Positions 16,474 to 24,853 of a stretch of 43,610 nt of DNA are shown here, in pieces (positions within the stretch are counted from its first letter, which is position 1; each line of letters opens with the position of its first letter). The stretch is from JAFMKE01 sp037624485. GTDB taxonomy: Bacteria; Bacteroidota; Bacteroidia; Chitinophagales; UBA8649. The notes beneath the pieces are model-generated. The model searched no databases and had not been told where the DNA came from. It saw nothing but the letters and a program-made list of their open reading frames with translations. Both the position numbers and the translations under genes were made by a program. Where the stretch lies: NCBI GenBank assembly GCA_037624485.1, contig JASJJC010000012.1, forward strand, positions 1 through 43,610, read 5' to 3'.

Positions 16474-17295
16474 ATGGAACTTAAGTATCTCAATAAAAAA
16501 TACACGGATGAAGAAAGTTTGGCAAATCTTGCCAAGCAATTTGCCTCTGGCAAACCATGCAAACATATTGTTTTAGAAAACTTCTTCGAGGAAAAGTTTG
16601 CCCAAACCCTTCACGACAATTTTCCTAAGTTTGACACGCTCAAGGTGGTTCGCAAAAGTTTAAACGAGAACAAACGTGAGGATTATCATTTTGAACGATG
16701 GCATCCTGCTTTTGGGGAATTAAGAGATTTCATGATTACTGATGAGGTAAGTAATTTCATGTCGACGCTTACTGGCATTGATGGTCTTTTTACAAATACA
16801 GATTCCTTAGGGCAAGGAATTCACCAAGGAGGTAAAGGCAGTTTCTTAGATGTACATATTGATGTCAATGTGAATACGAAAAAGCAACTTTGGCGAAGAG
16901 TCAACCTATTGGTTTACATGAATAAAGATTGGAAGCCGTCCTATAAAGGAGAAATAGAAATTTGGAATAAAGACATGAAAACAATGGCTGTCAAATATCC
17001 CCCGACCTTAAACACTGCGGTTATTTTCTTAACGGATGCCGATTCTCCTCATGGTTATGAAAAAATAAACTTTCCTGATGGAGAGTATCGAAAATCCTAT
17101 TATGCATACTTCTTTACCCCAATGAAAGAAGGCGTTAAATATGAAGATTCTCGATTCCTAAGTAAGCCCGATGATGCATTGGGAAAGAAGATAGCCACTC
17201 GCTTAAAAGAGAACTTGAAAATAAAAATAAAGCAGGTTCTCACCTTTTTCAATGTAAAGTCTTTGGACTTTCAAGATAAAAATGAAAAAGAATAG
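16474..17295 (+). CDS. 2-oxoglutarate/Fe(II)-dependent oxygenase-like protein
   Basis: A 273-residue protein with a double-stranded beta-helix oxygenase core. The iron ligands appear to be H128 and D130 in LDVHIDVN and H193 in ADSPHGYE. R206 in EYRKSYYAYFF is the expected 2-oxoglutarate-binding Arg 13 residues later. WRRVNLLVYMN and GEIEIWN are typical of prolyl-hydroxylase-like members. The N-terminal 110 residues contain no named domain, and the Lys-rich C-terminal tail is short. Co-transcribed with the SDR 5 bp upstream. Hydroxylation of a protein, sugar or lipid acceptor is possible; no substrate evidence exists in the window. Confidence 0.82.
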   Translation: MELKYLNKKYTDEESLANLAKQFASGKPCKHIVLENFFEEKFAQTLHDNFPKFDTLKVVRKSLNENKREDYHFERWHPAFGELRDFMITDEVSNFMSTLTGIDGLFTNTDSLGQGIHQGGKGSFLDVHIDVNVNTKKQLWRRVNLLVYMNKDWKPSYKGEIEIWNKDMKTMAVKYPPTLNTAVIFLTDADSPHGYEKINFPDGEYRKSYYAYFFTPMKEGVKYEDSRFLSKPDDALGKKIATRLKENLKIKIKQVLTFFNVKSLDFQDKNEKE

Positions 17296-17303
17296 AATAA
17301 AAG

Positions 17304-17336
17304 TTTGTTTGTTTTTAAAAAAATCATTTAAATTTG
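17304..17336 (+). promoter_or_regulatory. Promoter of tRNA-Gln
   Basis: TAAATTTG at 17329-17336 is an exact -7 box. TTTG ending at 17311 gives a 17-bp spacer, and another TTTG ends at 17307. This is the most complete Bacteroidota-type promoter in the window. It sits 11 bp before the mature tRNA 5' end. Confidence 0.75.
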
Positions 17337-17347
17337 CACTCCGTTTT

Positions 17348-17420
17348 TGTCCCATGGTGTAACTGGCAACACGTCTGTTTTTGGTACAGAAGAGTCCAGG
17401 TTCGAGCCCTGGTGGGACAA
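17348..17420 (+). tRNA. tRNA-Gln(TTG)
   Basis: The 73-nt tRNA has acceptor TGTCCCA paired with TGGGACA, discriminator A, anticodon stem TCTGT/ACAGA, loop TTTTGGT (anticodon TTG), and T arm CCAGG-TTCGAGC-CCTGG. CCA is not encoded. All stems pair well. Confidence 0.96.
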
Positions 17421-17426
17421 CAAGAG

Positions 17427-17462
17427 AAAGCCTAGATGATTATTCTTCATTTAGGCTTTTTA
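17427..17462 (+). terminator. Terminator after tRNA-Gln
   Basis: Thirteen-bp arms, AAAGCCTAGATGA at 17427-17439 and TCATTTAGGCTTT at 17447-17459 with one G/T wobble, close a 7-nt loop and lead into a T-run, 6 nt after the tRNA. Confidence 0.8.
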
Positions 17463-17519
17463 ATTTGAAGTAACATTTATCGAGCGTGAAGCCTATCCCA
17501 ATAGTGCGAAGTAAAAGGG

Positions 17520-17565
17520 GGCTTGGAAGATAACAAGCTTTTATGGCCATAAAATCCCCCAAGCC
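17520..17565. other. Nested inverted repeat upstream of prs
   Basis: Outer arms GGCTTGG (17520-17526) and CCAAGCC (17559-17565) enclose a perfect 16-nt palindrome TTTTATGGCCATAAAA at 17539-17554. It lies 25 bp before the prs -7 box and after the tRNA-Gln terminator. It could be an operator or a second terminator; no T-run follows the outer stem. Confidence 0.4.
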
Positions 17566-17589
17566 TTATAATTTTTCGCAATAAATCCC

Positions 17590-17597
17590 TATATTTG
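17590..17597 (+). promoter_or_regulatory. -7 promoter box for prs-rplY-pth
   Basis: TATATTTG is an exact TAnnTTTG match 25 bp before the prs ATG. No clean -33 TTG was seen. Confidence 0.6.
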
Positions 17598-17621
17598 CAG
17601 CCCTAATTATACTAATAGAGC

Positions 17622-18566
17622 ATGAACCACGTAGAAGTAAAATTATTAAGCGGAAACAGCACTCGAACTTTAGCTGAGAAAATAGCTGACTTTTATGGAG
17701 ATGCGTTAGCTAATGTTGAGATGCAATACTTCAGTGATGGGGAGTTTCAACCGGTGATTAATGAATCGGTAAGAGGTAACTATATGTTCATTATACAGTC
17801 TACCAATCCACCTGCAGAAAATCTTTTGGAATTGTTAATGATGGTTGACGCAGGTAGAAGAGCATCTGCAGAATACATCACTGCTGTTATTCCTTATTTT
17901 GGTTTTGCAAGACAGGATAGAAAGGATAGACCAAGAGTAGCTATCGGCGCCAAGCTAGTAGCCAATGTTATAGCTGCCTCCGGAGTAGATAGAGTAATGA
18001 CTATGGATTTGCATGCTGGTCAGATACAAGGATTTTTTGATATCCCAGTAGACCACTTGAACTCCACCGCCATCTTTATCCCTTATTTAGAAAAAAATAA
18101 ACTAGATAATTTAATATTTGCATCACCTGATGTAGGGTCTACAAAAAGGACCAGAGTATATTCTCACCACTTCGATACGGATTTCGTGATATGTGATAAG
18201 CATAGAAAAAAAGCGAATGAAGTAGCCGAAATGATACTTATTGGAGATGTAACTGGAAAGAATGTAATTCTTGTAGATGACCTTATTGATACTGCTGGAA
18301 CCTTATGTAAGGCTGCAGAAATCATCATGGAAAAAGGTGCCGCCAGTGTTCGTGCGATTTGCACGCATGCTGTTTTGTCCGGACCTGCTTATGAGCGTTT
18401 GGAAGCTTCTGTATTAACAGAACTTATCGTTACAGATACGATACCGCTAAAGCAAAAAAGTAAGAAGATCAAGGTGCTTACTGTGTCACAACTATTTGCG
18501 CGAGCAATTAGAAATACACACGAGCATAAATCAATTAATTCACTTTTTATAACACAATCAGTTTAA
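17622..18566 (+). CDS. prs: Ribose-phosphate pyrophosphokinase (PRPP synthetase)
   Basis: Makes PRPP from ribose-5-phosphate and ATP, the precursor of nucleotides, His and Trp. The length, 314 residues, is standard. YFSDGEF near 36-42, the flexible catalytic loop YFGFARQDRKDRPR near 91-104, the motif MDLHAGQIQGFF and the PRPP-binding loop VILVDDLIDTAGT near 214-226 are all present. It is first in a unit with rplY (6-bp gap) and pth (12-bp gap), a common bacterial gene order. Arg codons here look dominated by AGA, unlike the genes of the first 11 kb. Confidence 0.98.
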   Translation: MNHVEVKLLSGNSTRTLAEKIADFYGDALANVEMQYFSDGEFQPVINESVRGNYMFIIQSTNPPAENLLELLMMVDAGRRASAEYITAVIPYFGFARQDRKDRPRVAIGAKLVANVIAASGVDRVMTMDLHAGQIQGFFDIPVDHLNSTAIFIPYLEKNKLDNLIFASPDVGSTKRTRVYSHHFDTDFVICDKHRKKANEVAEMILIGDVTGKNVILVDDLIDTAGTLCKAAEIIMEKGAASVRAICTHAVLSGPAYERLEASVLTELIVTDTIPLKQKSKKIKVLTVSQLFARAIRNTHEHKSINSLFITQSV

Positions 18567-18572
18567 ACAACT

Positions 18573-19199
18573 ATGAACACAATCGCAATAGAAGCGCAAG
18601 CTAGAACAGAAATGGGTAAAAAGGCTACAAAAGCCCTAAGAGCAGAAGGTATGATACCATGTGTATTATACGGAGGAAAGGACAATGTCCATTTCTCTGT
18701 TAGCCCTAAACAAATTAAAAATGTAATCTACACCGATAAATTCGTTGTAGTGCATATCACGATTAATGGGAGTACTTATGAGGCTATCTTAAAAGATGCT
18801 GACTTCGATCCTGTAAGTGACAAAGCTTTACACTTAGATTTTCAAGAATTAGTAAAAGGTAAAAAAGTAAAAGTTTTAATACCAGTTAAACTTACCGGTT
18901 TTGCAGAAGGTGTGAAAGAAGGTGGTAAGCTTGAGTTAAATCTTAGAAAGCTTATTGTTAAAACTACTCCGGAGAACTTAGTAACAGATATTGAAGTAGA
19001 CATTACGCATTTAACCATGGGGAAATCAGTCAAAGTTAGAGATTTAAAAACTGACCTAGAGATCATGAATCCATTAGGTAACCCAATTGCTCAAGTAGTA
19101 ATACCTAGAGCTATGAGAAGTGCAGCTTCTAAAGGTGAAGATGGCGAAGAAGGTACTGAGGAAGGTGCTGAAGAAGGCGAAGTAGCAGCTGAAGAATAA
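18573..19199 (+). CDS. rplY: 50S ribosomal protein L25/general stress protein Ctc
   Basis: Ribosomal protein that binds 5S rRNA. The long (208-residue) Ctc/TL5 form is present: an N-terminal L25 domain (about 1-92, with the RTEMGKKATKALRAEGMIPCVLYGG signature) followed by a TL5 beta domain (about 98-185). It ends in a very acidic low-complexity tail of Gly, Glu and Ala, common in Bacteroidota homologs. It lies between prs and pth in a tight unit. Confidence 0.96.
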   Translation: MNTIAIEAQARTEMGKKATKALRAEGMIPCVLYGGKDNVHFSVSPKQIKNVIYTDKFVVVHITINGSTYEAILKDADFDPVSDKALHLDFQELVKGKKVKVLIPVKLTGFAEGVKEGGKLELNLRKLIVKTTPENLVTDIEVDITHLTMGKSVKVRDLKTDLEIMNPLGNPIAQVVIPRAMRSAASKGEDGEEGTEEGAEEGEVAAEE

Positions 19200-19211
19200 A
19201 AATACAAGCTT

Positions 19212-19769
19212 ATGAAGTATTTAATTGTAGCCTTAGGCAACATAGGAATTGAATACGAAAATACAAGGCATAACATTGGCTTTAAAATAGCTGATGAAAT
19301 GGCCAAAAAACAAGGCGTTTCATTTGAATTGAAGCGCCTTGCTTTTTACACCCAATTCCGACTTAAGAACAAAAAGATTCACCTTATCAAGCCCTCCACT
19401 TATATGAATTTGAGTGGTAATGCTCTTCGGTATTGGATGCAAGAGTTGAAAATCGATATAGATAAAGTACTTGTCTTAGTCGATGATAAGGATTTGCCAT
19501 TTGGTAAAATTAGATTAAAAACTAAAGGTTCTGCAGGTGGTCATAATGGGCTTAAAAATATTGAGTTAGTCCTTGGAAATCCGCAATACAATCGCCTTCG
19601 ATTTGGAATTGGCAATAATTTTAATCGCGGAAAGCAAATAGATTATGTGTTAGGCAATTGGGATAGCAAAGAGCAAGAAGAACTCGCGTCCTATATACAA
19701 GATGCTGTAAGTAGTATTGAAAATTTTGCGCATTTGGGAATGGCAAAGGCTATGGAATTAACCAACTAA
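19212..19769 (+). CDS. pth: Peptidyl-tRNA hydrolase
   Basis: Releases peptides from peptidyl-tRNA lost by ribosomes. It has 185 residues. The catalytic His is in NTRHNIGF (about residue 21). Other active-site motifs are KPSTYMNLSGNALR (Asn), VDDKDLPFGKIRLK (Asp) and GGHNGLKNIE (Asn). The usual DDLDLPFG-type loop reads DDKDLPFG here; the key Asp is kept. The start ATG 19212 follows rplY after 12 bp. Confidence 0.97.
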   Translation: MKYLIVALGNIGIEYENTRHNIGFKIADEMAKKQGVSFELKRLAFYTQFRLKNKKIHLIKPSTYMNLSGNALRYWMQELKIDIDKVLVLVDDKDLPFGKIRLKTKGSAGGHNGLKNIELVLGNPQYNRLRFGIGNNFNRGKQIDYVLGNWDSKEQEELASYIQDAVSSIENFAHLGMAKAMELTN

Positions 19770-19808
19770 CACATTTACTACAAACTGATAACTCTAAAAT
19801 AATAAATA

Positions 19809-21389
19809 ATGAAAACTAAAATTTTAATACTACTAATAACCCTGAGTATGGGATTTCCATCAGCTGCACAAGACCTAGTGATTGAGAATGTGTCAACTAA
19901 AATGAGGAAATTTAGAGGCGTTGGCCATATGGAGGGTAAAGGTCATACACTTTTTATCGTCGATGAAAAGAGTAGTAAGGGAATGAAATTGTTCAAATTT
20001 TACCTTTGGGATTTTAATTTGAATGAAATAGCTAACAGAAAGATTGAACTAGAAAAAAGAAGTTTTTTAATTGACGAAGCTGCACACGACAAAAATAACT
20101 TGTTAGTTTTTTATGATAAAAAAAGAAATAATGTGCGCGCAATGACCTTAGATAATCAAGGAGAAATCGTTGCTGATATTACCGAAAATGGTATCAAAAC
20201 TAGATTTTTAGCCATTGAAGATATGTATCCATCTTTTTATCCCTCAGGAACCGATGGATTTTTAGGTATTGTCCCAGACAAAGAACCCAAGTTTGGCTAT
20301 CATTTAACTCGATATGATAACTCGCTAAACAGAATTTGGACTGCTGACTACTTTCCAAGTAAGGGTTACTCGGTAGTAATGGATGCAGTAAGTGATGCCA
20401 ATAAATTAGTTCTACTAAAGTATGGCGCCAAGTCTAAATTGTCAAAAAAGTATGATGTAGACATTACCGCATTTGATAACCATACCGGCAAGGAACTTTG
20501 GACCTTTGATCTAAATCTTGGTGACAAAACATTATACCCCACAGAAATAACAATAACTAAAGATGGGAACATAGCAGTCGCAGGAATGTACTTCGATGGG
20601 GTTAAAGTAAAAGGTCCTAATTCTGATGGTATATTTTTCGTTCACCTAAACGATGATGGAACAGTCTTAGCAAATGTTTCTCAGGAATGGGATGGAGAAC
20701 TACAACGGTTCTTAAAAGATTCTAAAAACAGTATCACTATGGGTAAGCCAAAAGTAGTTTTTGAAGATATCCTGTATGATGAAATAAAGAAAGAGTTTAA
20801 GGTGATTGGTGAAATTTACACCATTGGAACCTTTGGAAAGGTAATGGCTATGGTAAGCGGAAGCGCAGACGATGAGACTAAAGTAAGTATAGAAGATTTA
20901 GTAGTATTCTCCTTCAAGGATAATGGCGAATTAACTGATTTTTATTCAGTAAATAAGGCAAGAACAGCCATTTATATCCCAACCACTTATGCAGGCGGAC
21001 CAAAGATTTCTCAAGCATTGAAACAAACAGGAAGCCTTCCTTATGCATTTTCAAGTAAAGATGAGAATGGCAATGTTATTGCTTTCTATAAAGACTTTGT
21101 GAAGAAAGATGAGGATGGTTCTTTAACCAATCAAAAGATAGCTTTAGGTGTGGGGAAAAGGGGTATAGGCATGCTTAATGTAAGTACTAGTTCTGCTCAA
21201 GAAACCAACTTAAAATATTTACCTTTCTCAAAGAAAGCTGCCAATAAAGATGAATCTAGTGATGTAGAGTTTGACTCCAAACGTTCGATTCTAATCGTTG
21301 CGGCATCAGAGCCTGGATATGTTATGGTATCAGAATTATCTAAAAAGACCGGACAATTAAGAATCTTTAAACAAACTATAGAGAAGTAG
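19809..21389 (+). CDS. Secreted protein of unknown function
   Basis: A 526-residue exported protein with a clear signal peptide (MKTKILILLITLSMGFPSAAQ, cleavage probably after AAQ). I cannot name the family with confidence. The mature chain has repeated blade-like patterns, for example KLFKFYLWDFN, KELWTFDLN and GIFFVHLNDDGTVL, each combining beta strands with NxxG/DxxG turns. That suggests a beta-propeller-like fold. Cys is absent from the mature part, and no C-terminal T9SS sorting domain or membrane segment is visible. It is 39 bp after pth and may share that transcript. Confidence 0.75.
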   Translation: MKTKILILLITLSMGFPSAAQDLVIENVSTKMRKFRGVGHMEGKGHTLFIVDEKSSKGMKLFKFYLWDFNLNEIANRKIELEKRSFLIDEAAHDKNNLLVFYDKKRNNVRAMTLDNQGEIVADITENGIKTRFLAIEDMYPSFYPSGTDGFLGIVPDKEPKFGYHLTRYDNSLNRIWTADYFPSKGYSVVMDAVSDANKLVLLKYGAKSKLSKKYDVDITAFDNHTGKELWTFDLNLGDKTLYPTEITITKDGNIAVAGMYFDGVKVKGPNSDGIFFVHLNDDGTVLANVSQEWDGELQRFLKDSKNSITMGKPKVVFEDILYDEIKKEFKVIGEIYTIGTFGKVMAMVSGSADDETKVSIEDLVVFSFKDNGELTDFYSVNKARTAIYIPTTYAGGPKISQALKQTGSLPYAFSSKDENGNVIAFYKDFVKKDEDGSLTNQKIALGVGKRGIGMLNVSTSSAQETNLKYLPFSKKAANKDESSDVEFDSKRSILIVAASEPGYVMVSELSKKTGQLRIFKQTIEK

Positions 21390-21426
21390 ATCGTAAATAA
21401 AAAAATTCTAATACGCTTACTAACCC

Positions 21427-21446
21427 ACATACAAATGTTTGTATGT
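21427..21446. other. Inverted repeat between two envelope genes
   Basis: Arms ACATACAAA and TTTGTATGT flank TG. The repeat is 38 bp after one stop and 71 bp before the next ATG, without an adjacent T-run. It may be an operator or a weak terminator. Confidence 0.35.
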
Positions 21447-21516
21447 TACCCCCTCCTTTTTATTAAAAAGTAAACAATCTTAATATATTTATATTTTTAA
21501 AACTTAAAAACTTATT

Positions 21517-22272
21517 ATGAAAAAGTATTTACTCCAAATCAAAAGTTTATTACTAATTGTTGCAATTGGCCTTGCCATGAACAGTTGTTCTTATACGAAA
21601 AGCACCGGTTCAGCAAGCAATTTTAACAAGAAACACTATAATAAAGGTGTTGTAAAGTACAAGGCTTCTAAAAAATCTAATACTACCATTCTTAGCCAGG
21701 ATACAGAAGCTGAAAAACTTTCAAGAAAAGATAAAAAAGAAGAAGTTAAAACGCAAATCACGCAGTATATAGAAAGTAAAGACTTAATGGCATCGGATGG
21801 TGAGGCACCAGTTGAATATACCAAAGAAGCTATGATTGATAAGATCAAAGGAAATTTCACCGAGTCAAAAAACCTATTAACTGCAAAGAAAGAAGCAGCG
21901 ACTTCTGCAAAAGAAGAAAAGAAAATAGACAAAAAGATTCAGCGTGTGGAGAGATTCGAAAATATGCTAGCTAAAATGTCTTTAAAAATGGAAAGCAAAC
22001 TAACACCTGATCCAGATGCAAGTCCTGCTGCGGCTGACAAAGGTTTGTTAGGACTTTTAGCCGGAATTTTTGGTATAGTTGGTTTGACATTTGCATTCTT
22101 ACCAATTATAGGCTATTTAGGACTTCTATTGTGCTTGTCTGCTATTATTTTAGGAGCATTAGGTATTAATGGATCTAATAAAGGATGGGCCATAGCAGGT
22201 ATCGCACTTGGTGCTCTTGGATTCTTGTTATTCCTGACGTTTATCATTTTGCTCGCGGCAATATTGTTTTAA
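21517..22272 (+). CDS. Lipoprotein-like protein with C-terminal membrane hairpin
   Basis: Unknown function, 251 residues. The N-terminus MKKYLLQIKSLLLIVAIGLAMNSC fits a signal peptide II with lipidated Cys24. A charged Lys/Glu-rich helical region (about 50-165, partly coiled-coil-like) follows. The C-terminal 75 residues are strongly hydrophobic, with Gly-rich helices at about 175-215 and 226-250 that resemble the DUF4190-type hydrophobic hairpin. A lipid anchor plus a C-terminal membrane hairpin is unusual: it would either stay in the inner membrane or use only one anchor. A bidirectional terminator separates it from argS. Confidence 0.75.
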   Translation: MKKYLLQIKSLLLIVAIGLAMNSCSYTKSTGSASNFNKKHYNKGVVKYKASKKSNTTILSQDTEAEKLSRKDKKEEVKTQITQYIESKDLMASDGEAPVEYTKEAMIDKIKGNFTESKNLLTAKKEAATSAKEEKKIDKKIQRVERFENMLAKMSLKMESKLTPDPDASPAAADKGLLGLLAGIFGIVGLTFAFLPIIGYLGLLLCLSAIILGALGINGSNKGWAIAGIALGALGFLLFLTFIILLAAILF

Positions 22273-22293
22273 GATAAACCATTTAAATTACTG

Positions 22294-22323
22294 AAAAAGG
22301 GATGCAAATGCATCCCTTTTTTT
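22294..22323. terminator. Bidirectional terminator between convergent genes
   Basis: Thirteen-bp arms (AAAAAGGGATGCA at 22294-22306 and TGCATCCCTTTTT at 22309-22321) leave a two-base centre. A-run and T-run flanks serve both the lipoprotein gene (+) and argS (-). Confidence 0.88.
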
Positions 22324-22352
22324 ATACCATAAAACAACTTTAATAAATTAAG

Positions 22353-24122
22353 CTACATTCTCTCCGGCATTTGAATACCTAGTAGATCAAATGCGGATTG
22401 CAAGACCTCTCCGGTCCATTTTGACAACTGTAATCTAAAATACTTCGTATTCGATGGAGTATCACCTAAAATACTTGTGCCTGCATAAAACTTACTATAT
22501 AACTTAGCTAAACTAAATGCATAGTTGCTGACTTCACTTATATCGTAGTTCTTTGCGGCAAGCTTAATTATTTGCGGATACTTATAAATTTCCTTAATCA
22601 ATTCTTTCTCCTCTGACTGAAGATTGATTGTTTCATAATCGATTGTTTCTATCGGTTGTTTTCTTAACAAAGACTGAATTCGAACATAGTTAAATTGAAT
22701 AAATGGCCCTGTGTTTCCCTGAAAATCGATGGACTCTTCAGGGTTGAAAATAACCGACCGTTTAGGGTTAACTTTCAATATAAAATACTTCAAAGCTCCT
22801 AAAGCTAAATCCCGATATAAAGCCTTGGATTCCTCTTCTGAAAAATCATCTATCTTACCTAAGTCATTCGTGTGTGATTCAGCAGTAGCAATCATTTCTT
22901 TTATCAAATCATCCGCGTCCACAACAGTGCCTTCTCGACTTTTCATTCTACCATCTGGCAAATTCACTAAGCCATAACTTAAATGAAAAATTCCTTTTGC
23001 ATATGGTTTCTCCAATTTCTCTAACACCAATTGAAGCACTTTGAAGTGATAATCTTGTTCACTAGCCACTACATAAATCGATTCATCAAATTGATAATCC
23101 TGGTAGCGAGCCTCTGCAATCCCCATATCTTGAGTGATGTAAACAGAGGTGCCATCACCCCTCAAGAGCAGCTTCTGGTCCAGGCCTTCATCCTCTAAAT
23201 CTACCCATACCGAATCATCCGCTTTCTTATAGAATGTATCTTTAGCTAATCCTTCTTCAACCAATTCTTTTCCACGCAGATAATAATCCGACTCCTTATA
23301 ATGCTTTTCAAAGTCCACCCCTAAAGTTTTAAATGTTTCTTCAAAACCTTCATAGCACCAGGCATTCATTTTATTCCAAAGGTCAAGAATTTCTTTATCC
23401 CCTTGCTCCCATTTAAGCAGCATTTCTCGGGCCTCTCTCAGCAAACTAGCTTCCTGCTCAGCTTGCTCTTTCGTTGCTCCATTGGAAACAAGTGCACTTA
23501 TCTCTTCCTTATAATACTTATCAAACGCTACATAAAACTTCCCGACAAAATGGTCTCCCTTCATTCCTGTGCTCTCCGGAGTCTCTCCATTCCCAAATTT
23601 CTGCCAAGCCAACATACTCTTACAAATAGCGATACCCCGATCATTGTAAATATTTACCTTATGGACTTTATTGCCTGCAAACTTCAATACATTTGCCGTA
23701 CTGTATCCAAGCAACATATTTCTTATATGACCGAGGTGTAATGGTTTATTTGTATTTGGCCCACAATACTCTAAAACAATTTTTCGACCTTCCTTTGCTC
23801 GACCGTAAGTTTGATCTTGGCAAGAATTTTTTAGGAAATTAATATAATATGTATTGTTTATTTCTAAATTTAAAAAGCCCTTGATCACATTAAAATCTTC
23901 AACAACTTGCACTTGCTCCTTCAATATTTCACCAATAGCCTGTCCCGTTTGCTCCGGACTTAACTTACTGTGCCTTGTCAAAGGAAAAACAACAACCGTT
24001 AGGTCTCCCTTATAATCCTTTATTGTTTCGTTTAATGCTATTCCATCAACTGGCAAATCAACATCAAACAAGGTCTTAATAGCTACTACGACCCCTTCAC
24101 TAACAAGTTGCTCTAAATTCAT
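22353..24122 (-). CDS. argS: Arginyl-tRNA synthetase
   Basis: Class I aminoacyl-tRNA synthetase charging tRNA-Arg. It has 589 residues, the usual length. The N-terminal Add-1 domain spans about 1-100. The HIGH-like signature is GPNTNKPLHLGHIRN with HLGH at 129-132. The KMSK-like loop is DGRMKSREG in the second half, in the MKSREG variant. The C-terminal DALR anticodon-binding domain ends in LLGIQMPERM. All expected regions are present. It is divergent from the VF530 gene across 39 bp. Confidence 0.98.
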   Translation of the reverse strand: MNLEQLVSEGVVVAIKTLFDVDLPVDGIALNETIKDYKGDLTVVVFPLTRHSKLSPEQTGQAIGEILKEQVQVVEDFNVIKGFLNLEINNTYYINFLKNSCQDQTYGRAKEGRKIVLEYCGPNTNKPLHLGHIRNMLLGYSTANVLKFAGNKVHKVNIYNDRGIAICKSMLAWQKFGNGETPESTGMKGDHFVGKFYVAFDKYYKEEISALVSNGATKEQAEQEASLLREAREMLLKWEQGDKEILDLWNKMNAWCYEGFEETFKTLGVDFEKHYKESDYYLRGKELVEEGLAKDTFYKKADDSVWVDLEDEGLDQKLLLRGDGTSVYITQDMGIAEARYQDYQFDESIYVVASEQDYHFKVLQLVLEKLEKPYAKGIFHLSYGLVNLPDGRMKSREGTVVDADDLIKEMIATAESHTNDLGKIDDFSEEESKALYRDLALGALKYFILKVNPKRSVIFNPEESIDFQGNTGPFIQFNYVRIQSLLRKQPIETIDYETINLQSEEKELIKEIYKYPQIIKLAAKNYDISEVSNYAFSLAKLYSKFYAGTSILGDTPSNTKYFRLQLSKWTGEVLQSAFDLLGIQMPERM

Positions 24123-24135
24123 CGTGTAAAGTTAG

Positions 24136-24143
24136 TACATTTG
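24136..24143 (+). promoter_or_regulatory. -7 promoter box for the VF530-family gene
   Basis: TACATTTG is an exact TAnnTTTG match 18 bp before the ATG at 24162. On the opposite strand TAACTTTA (24127-24134) may serve argS, so the two promoters would nearly overlap. Confidence 0.55.
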
Positions 24144-24161
24144 ACATAAGAAATTAAGCCG

Positions 24162-24392
24162 ATGTTTAAAGACAATTACCAAAAGAATAATCCAATGCAT
24201 GGAGTAAAGCTAGCAGATATGTTGAGTTACCTCATCGAAGAGCTTGGGCTAGAAGAAATGGGTGAACGCTATAATATTAGAGCATTTAGCAATAATCCTG
24301 GCTTCAAATCTGCATTAAAATTCTTAAGAACCACTCCTTGGGCTAGACAAAAAATTGAAGAATTATACATACAAACGATTCAAGGAAAATAA
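24162..24392 (+). CDS. VF530/DUF2132-family small protein
   Basis: A 76-residue protein with the full VF530 family pattern: NPMHGVKLADMLSYL, LGLEEMGERYNIRAFSNNP, then SALKFLRTTPWARQKIEELY. It is a compact, predicted helical fold described as DNA-binding in the family literature; no biochemical role is established to my knowledge. The start at 24162 gives the expected length. The next gene starts 31 bp downstream from its preferred ATG. The short gap suggests co-transcription. Confidence 0.9.
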   Translation: MFKDNYQKNNPMHGVKLADMLSYLIEELGLEEMGERYNIRAFSNNPGFKSALKFLRTTPWARQKIEELYIQTIQGK

Positions 24393-24423
24393 ACTTTATT
24401 CCGAAGGATTACGTTCTTCATAT

Positions 24424-24840
24424 ATGCTCATTAATCACACCGAACAACTAAAAGAAAACAATCAAATCATTGATGACTATGTTGGACCAACAATATCTAT
24501 GTTCGATATCATTTTAATGGGAGGAACTGGCTCAGAAAAAATGCAAATAAGTGCTTGCTCAACCTACTTTAAAGAGGCTTTAAATAACTTTCAAGAAACC
24601 AATTATGGAAATATTGAGATTAGAACAAAAGGAATATTGGTTCATCTAAATAATGGCAGGCTATATCATGTTTGGTGCGTTCCTTTTTATCGCTTAGCAA
24701 TTTACCAAACAGACAAATTAAGCATTCATGGAGAGGGCCAAGTCATCAAATTTCACCTGAAGAAAAATCAAAACAAAAGCTTTATTAAAAAACTAATCCG
24801 ACACAAAGCTTCCTTTACCGCCGATCACTTTCCCAGTTAA
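24424..24840 (+). CDS. Conserved-looking hypothetical protein
   Basis: The frame opens at TTG 24355 (161 residues), inside the VF530 gene, but ATG 24424 (138 residues, MLINHTEQLKENNQ) is preferred because it avoids the overlap. I cannot name a family. The protein is cytoplasmic in appearance: no signal peptide and no long hydrophobic stretch. Notable stretches are VGPTISMFDIILMGG, IEIRTKGILVHLNNGRLYHVW and a basic C-terminal part (KKNQNKSFIKKLIRHK), compatible with nucleic acid or membrane-surface contact. It ends 13 bp before the convergent M1 peptidase stop. Confidence 0.7.
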   Translation: MLINHTEQLKENNQIIDDYVGPTISMFDIILMGGTGSEKMQISACSTYFKEALNNFQETNYGNIEIRTKGILVHLNNGRLYHVWCVPFYRLAIYQTDKLSIHGEGQVIKFHLKKNQNKSFIKKLIRHKASFTADHFPS

Positions 24841-24853
24841 TGTATCTAATCTG

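Noticed and set aside
24355..24423. Start of the small hypothetical at TTG 24355 inside the VF530 gene
   Set aside because: It would overlap the upstream gene by 38 bp; ATG 24424 is a normal start with a short gap.
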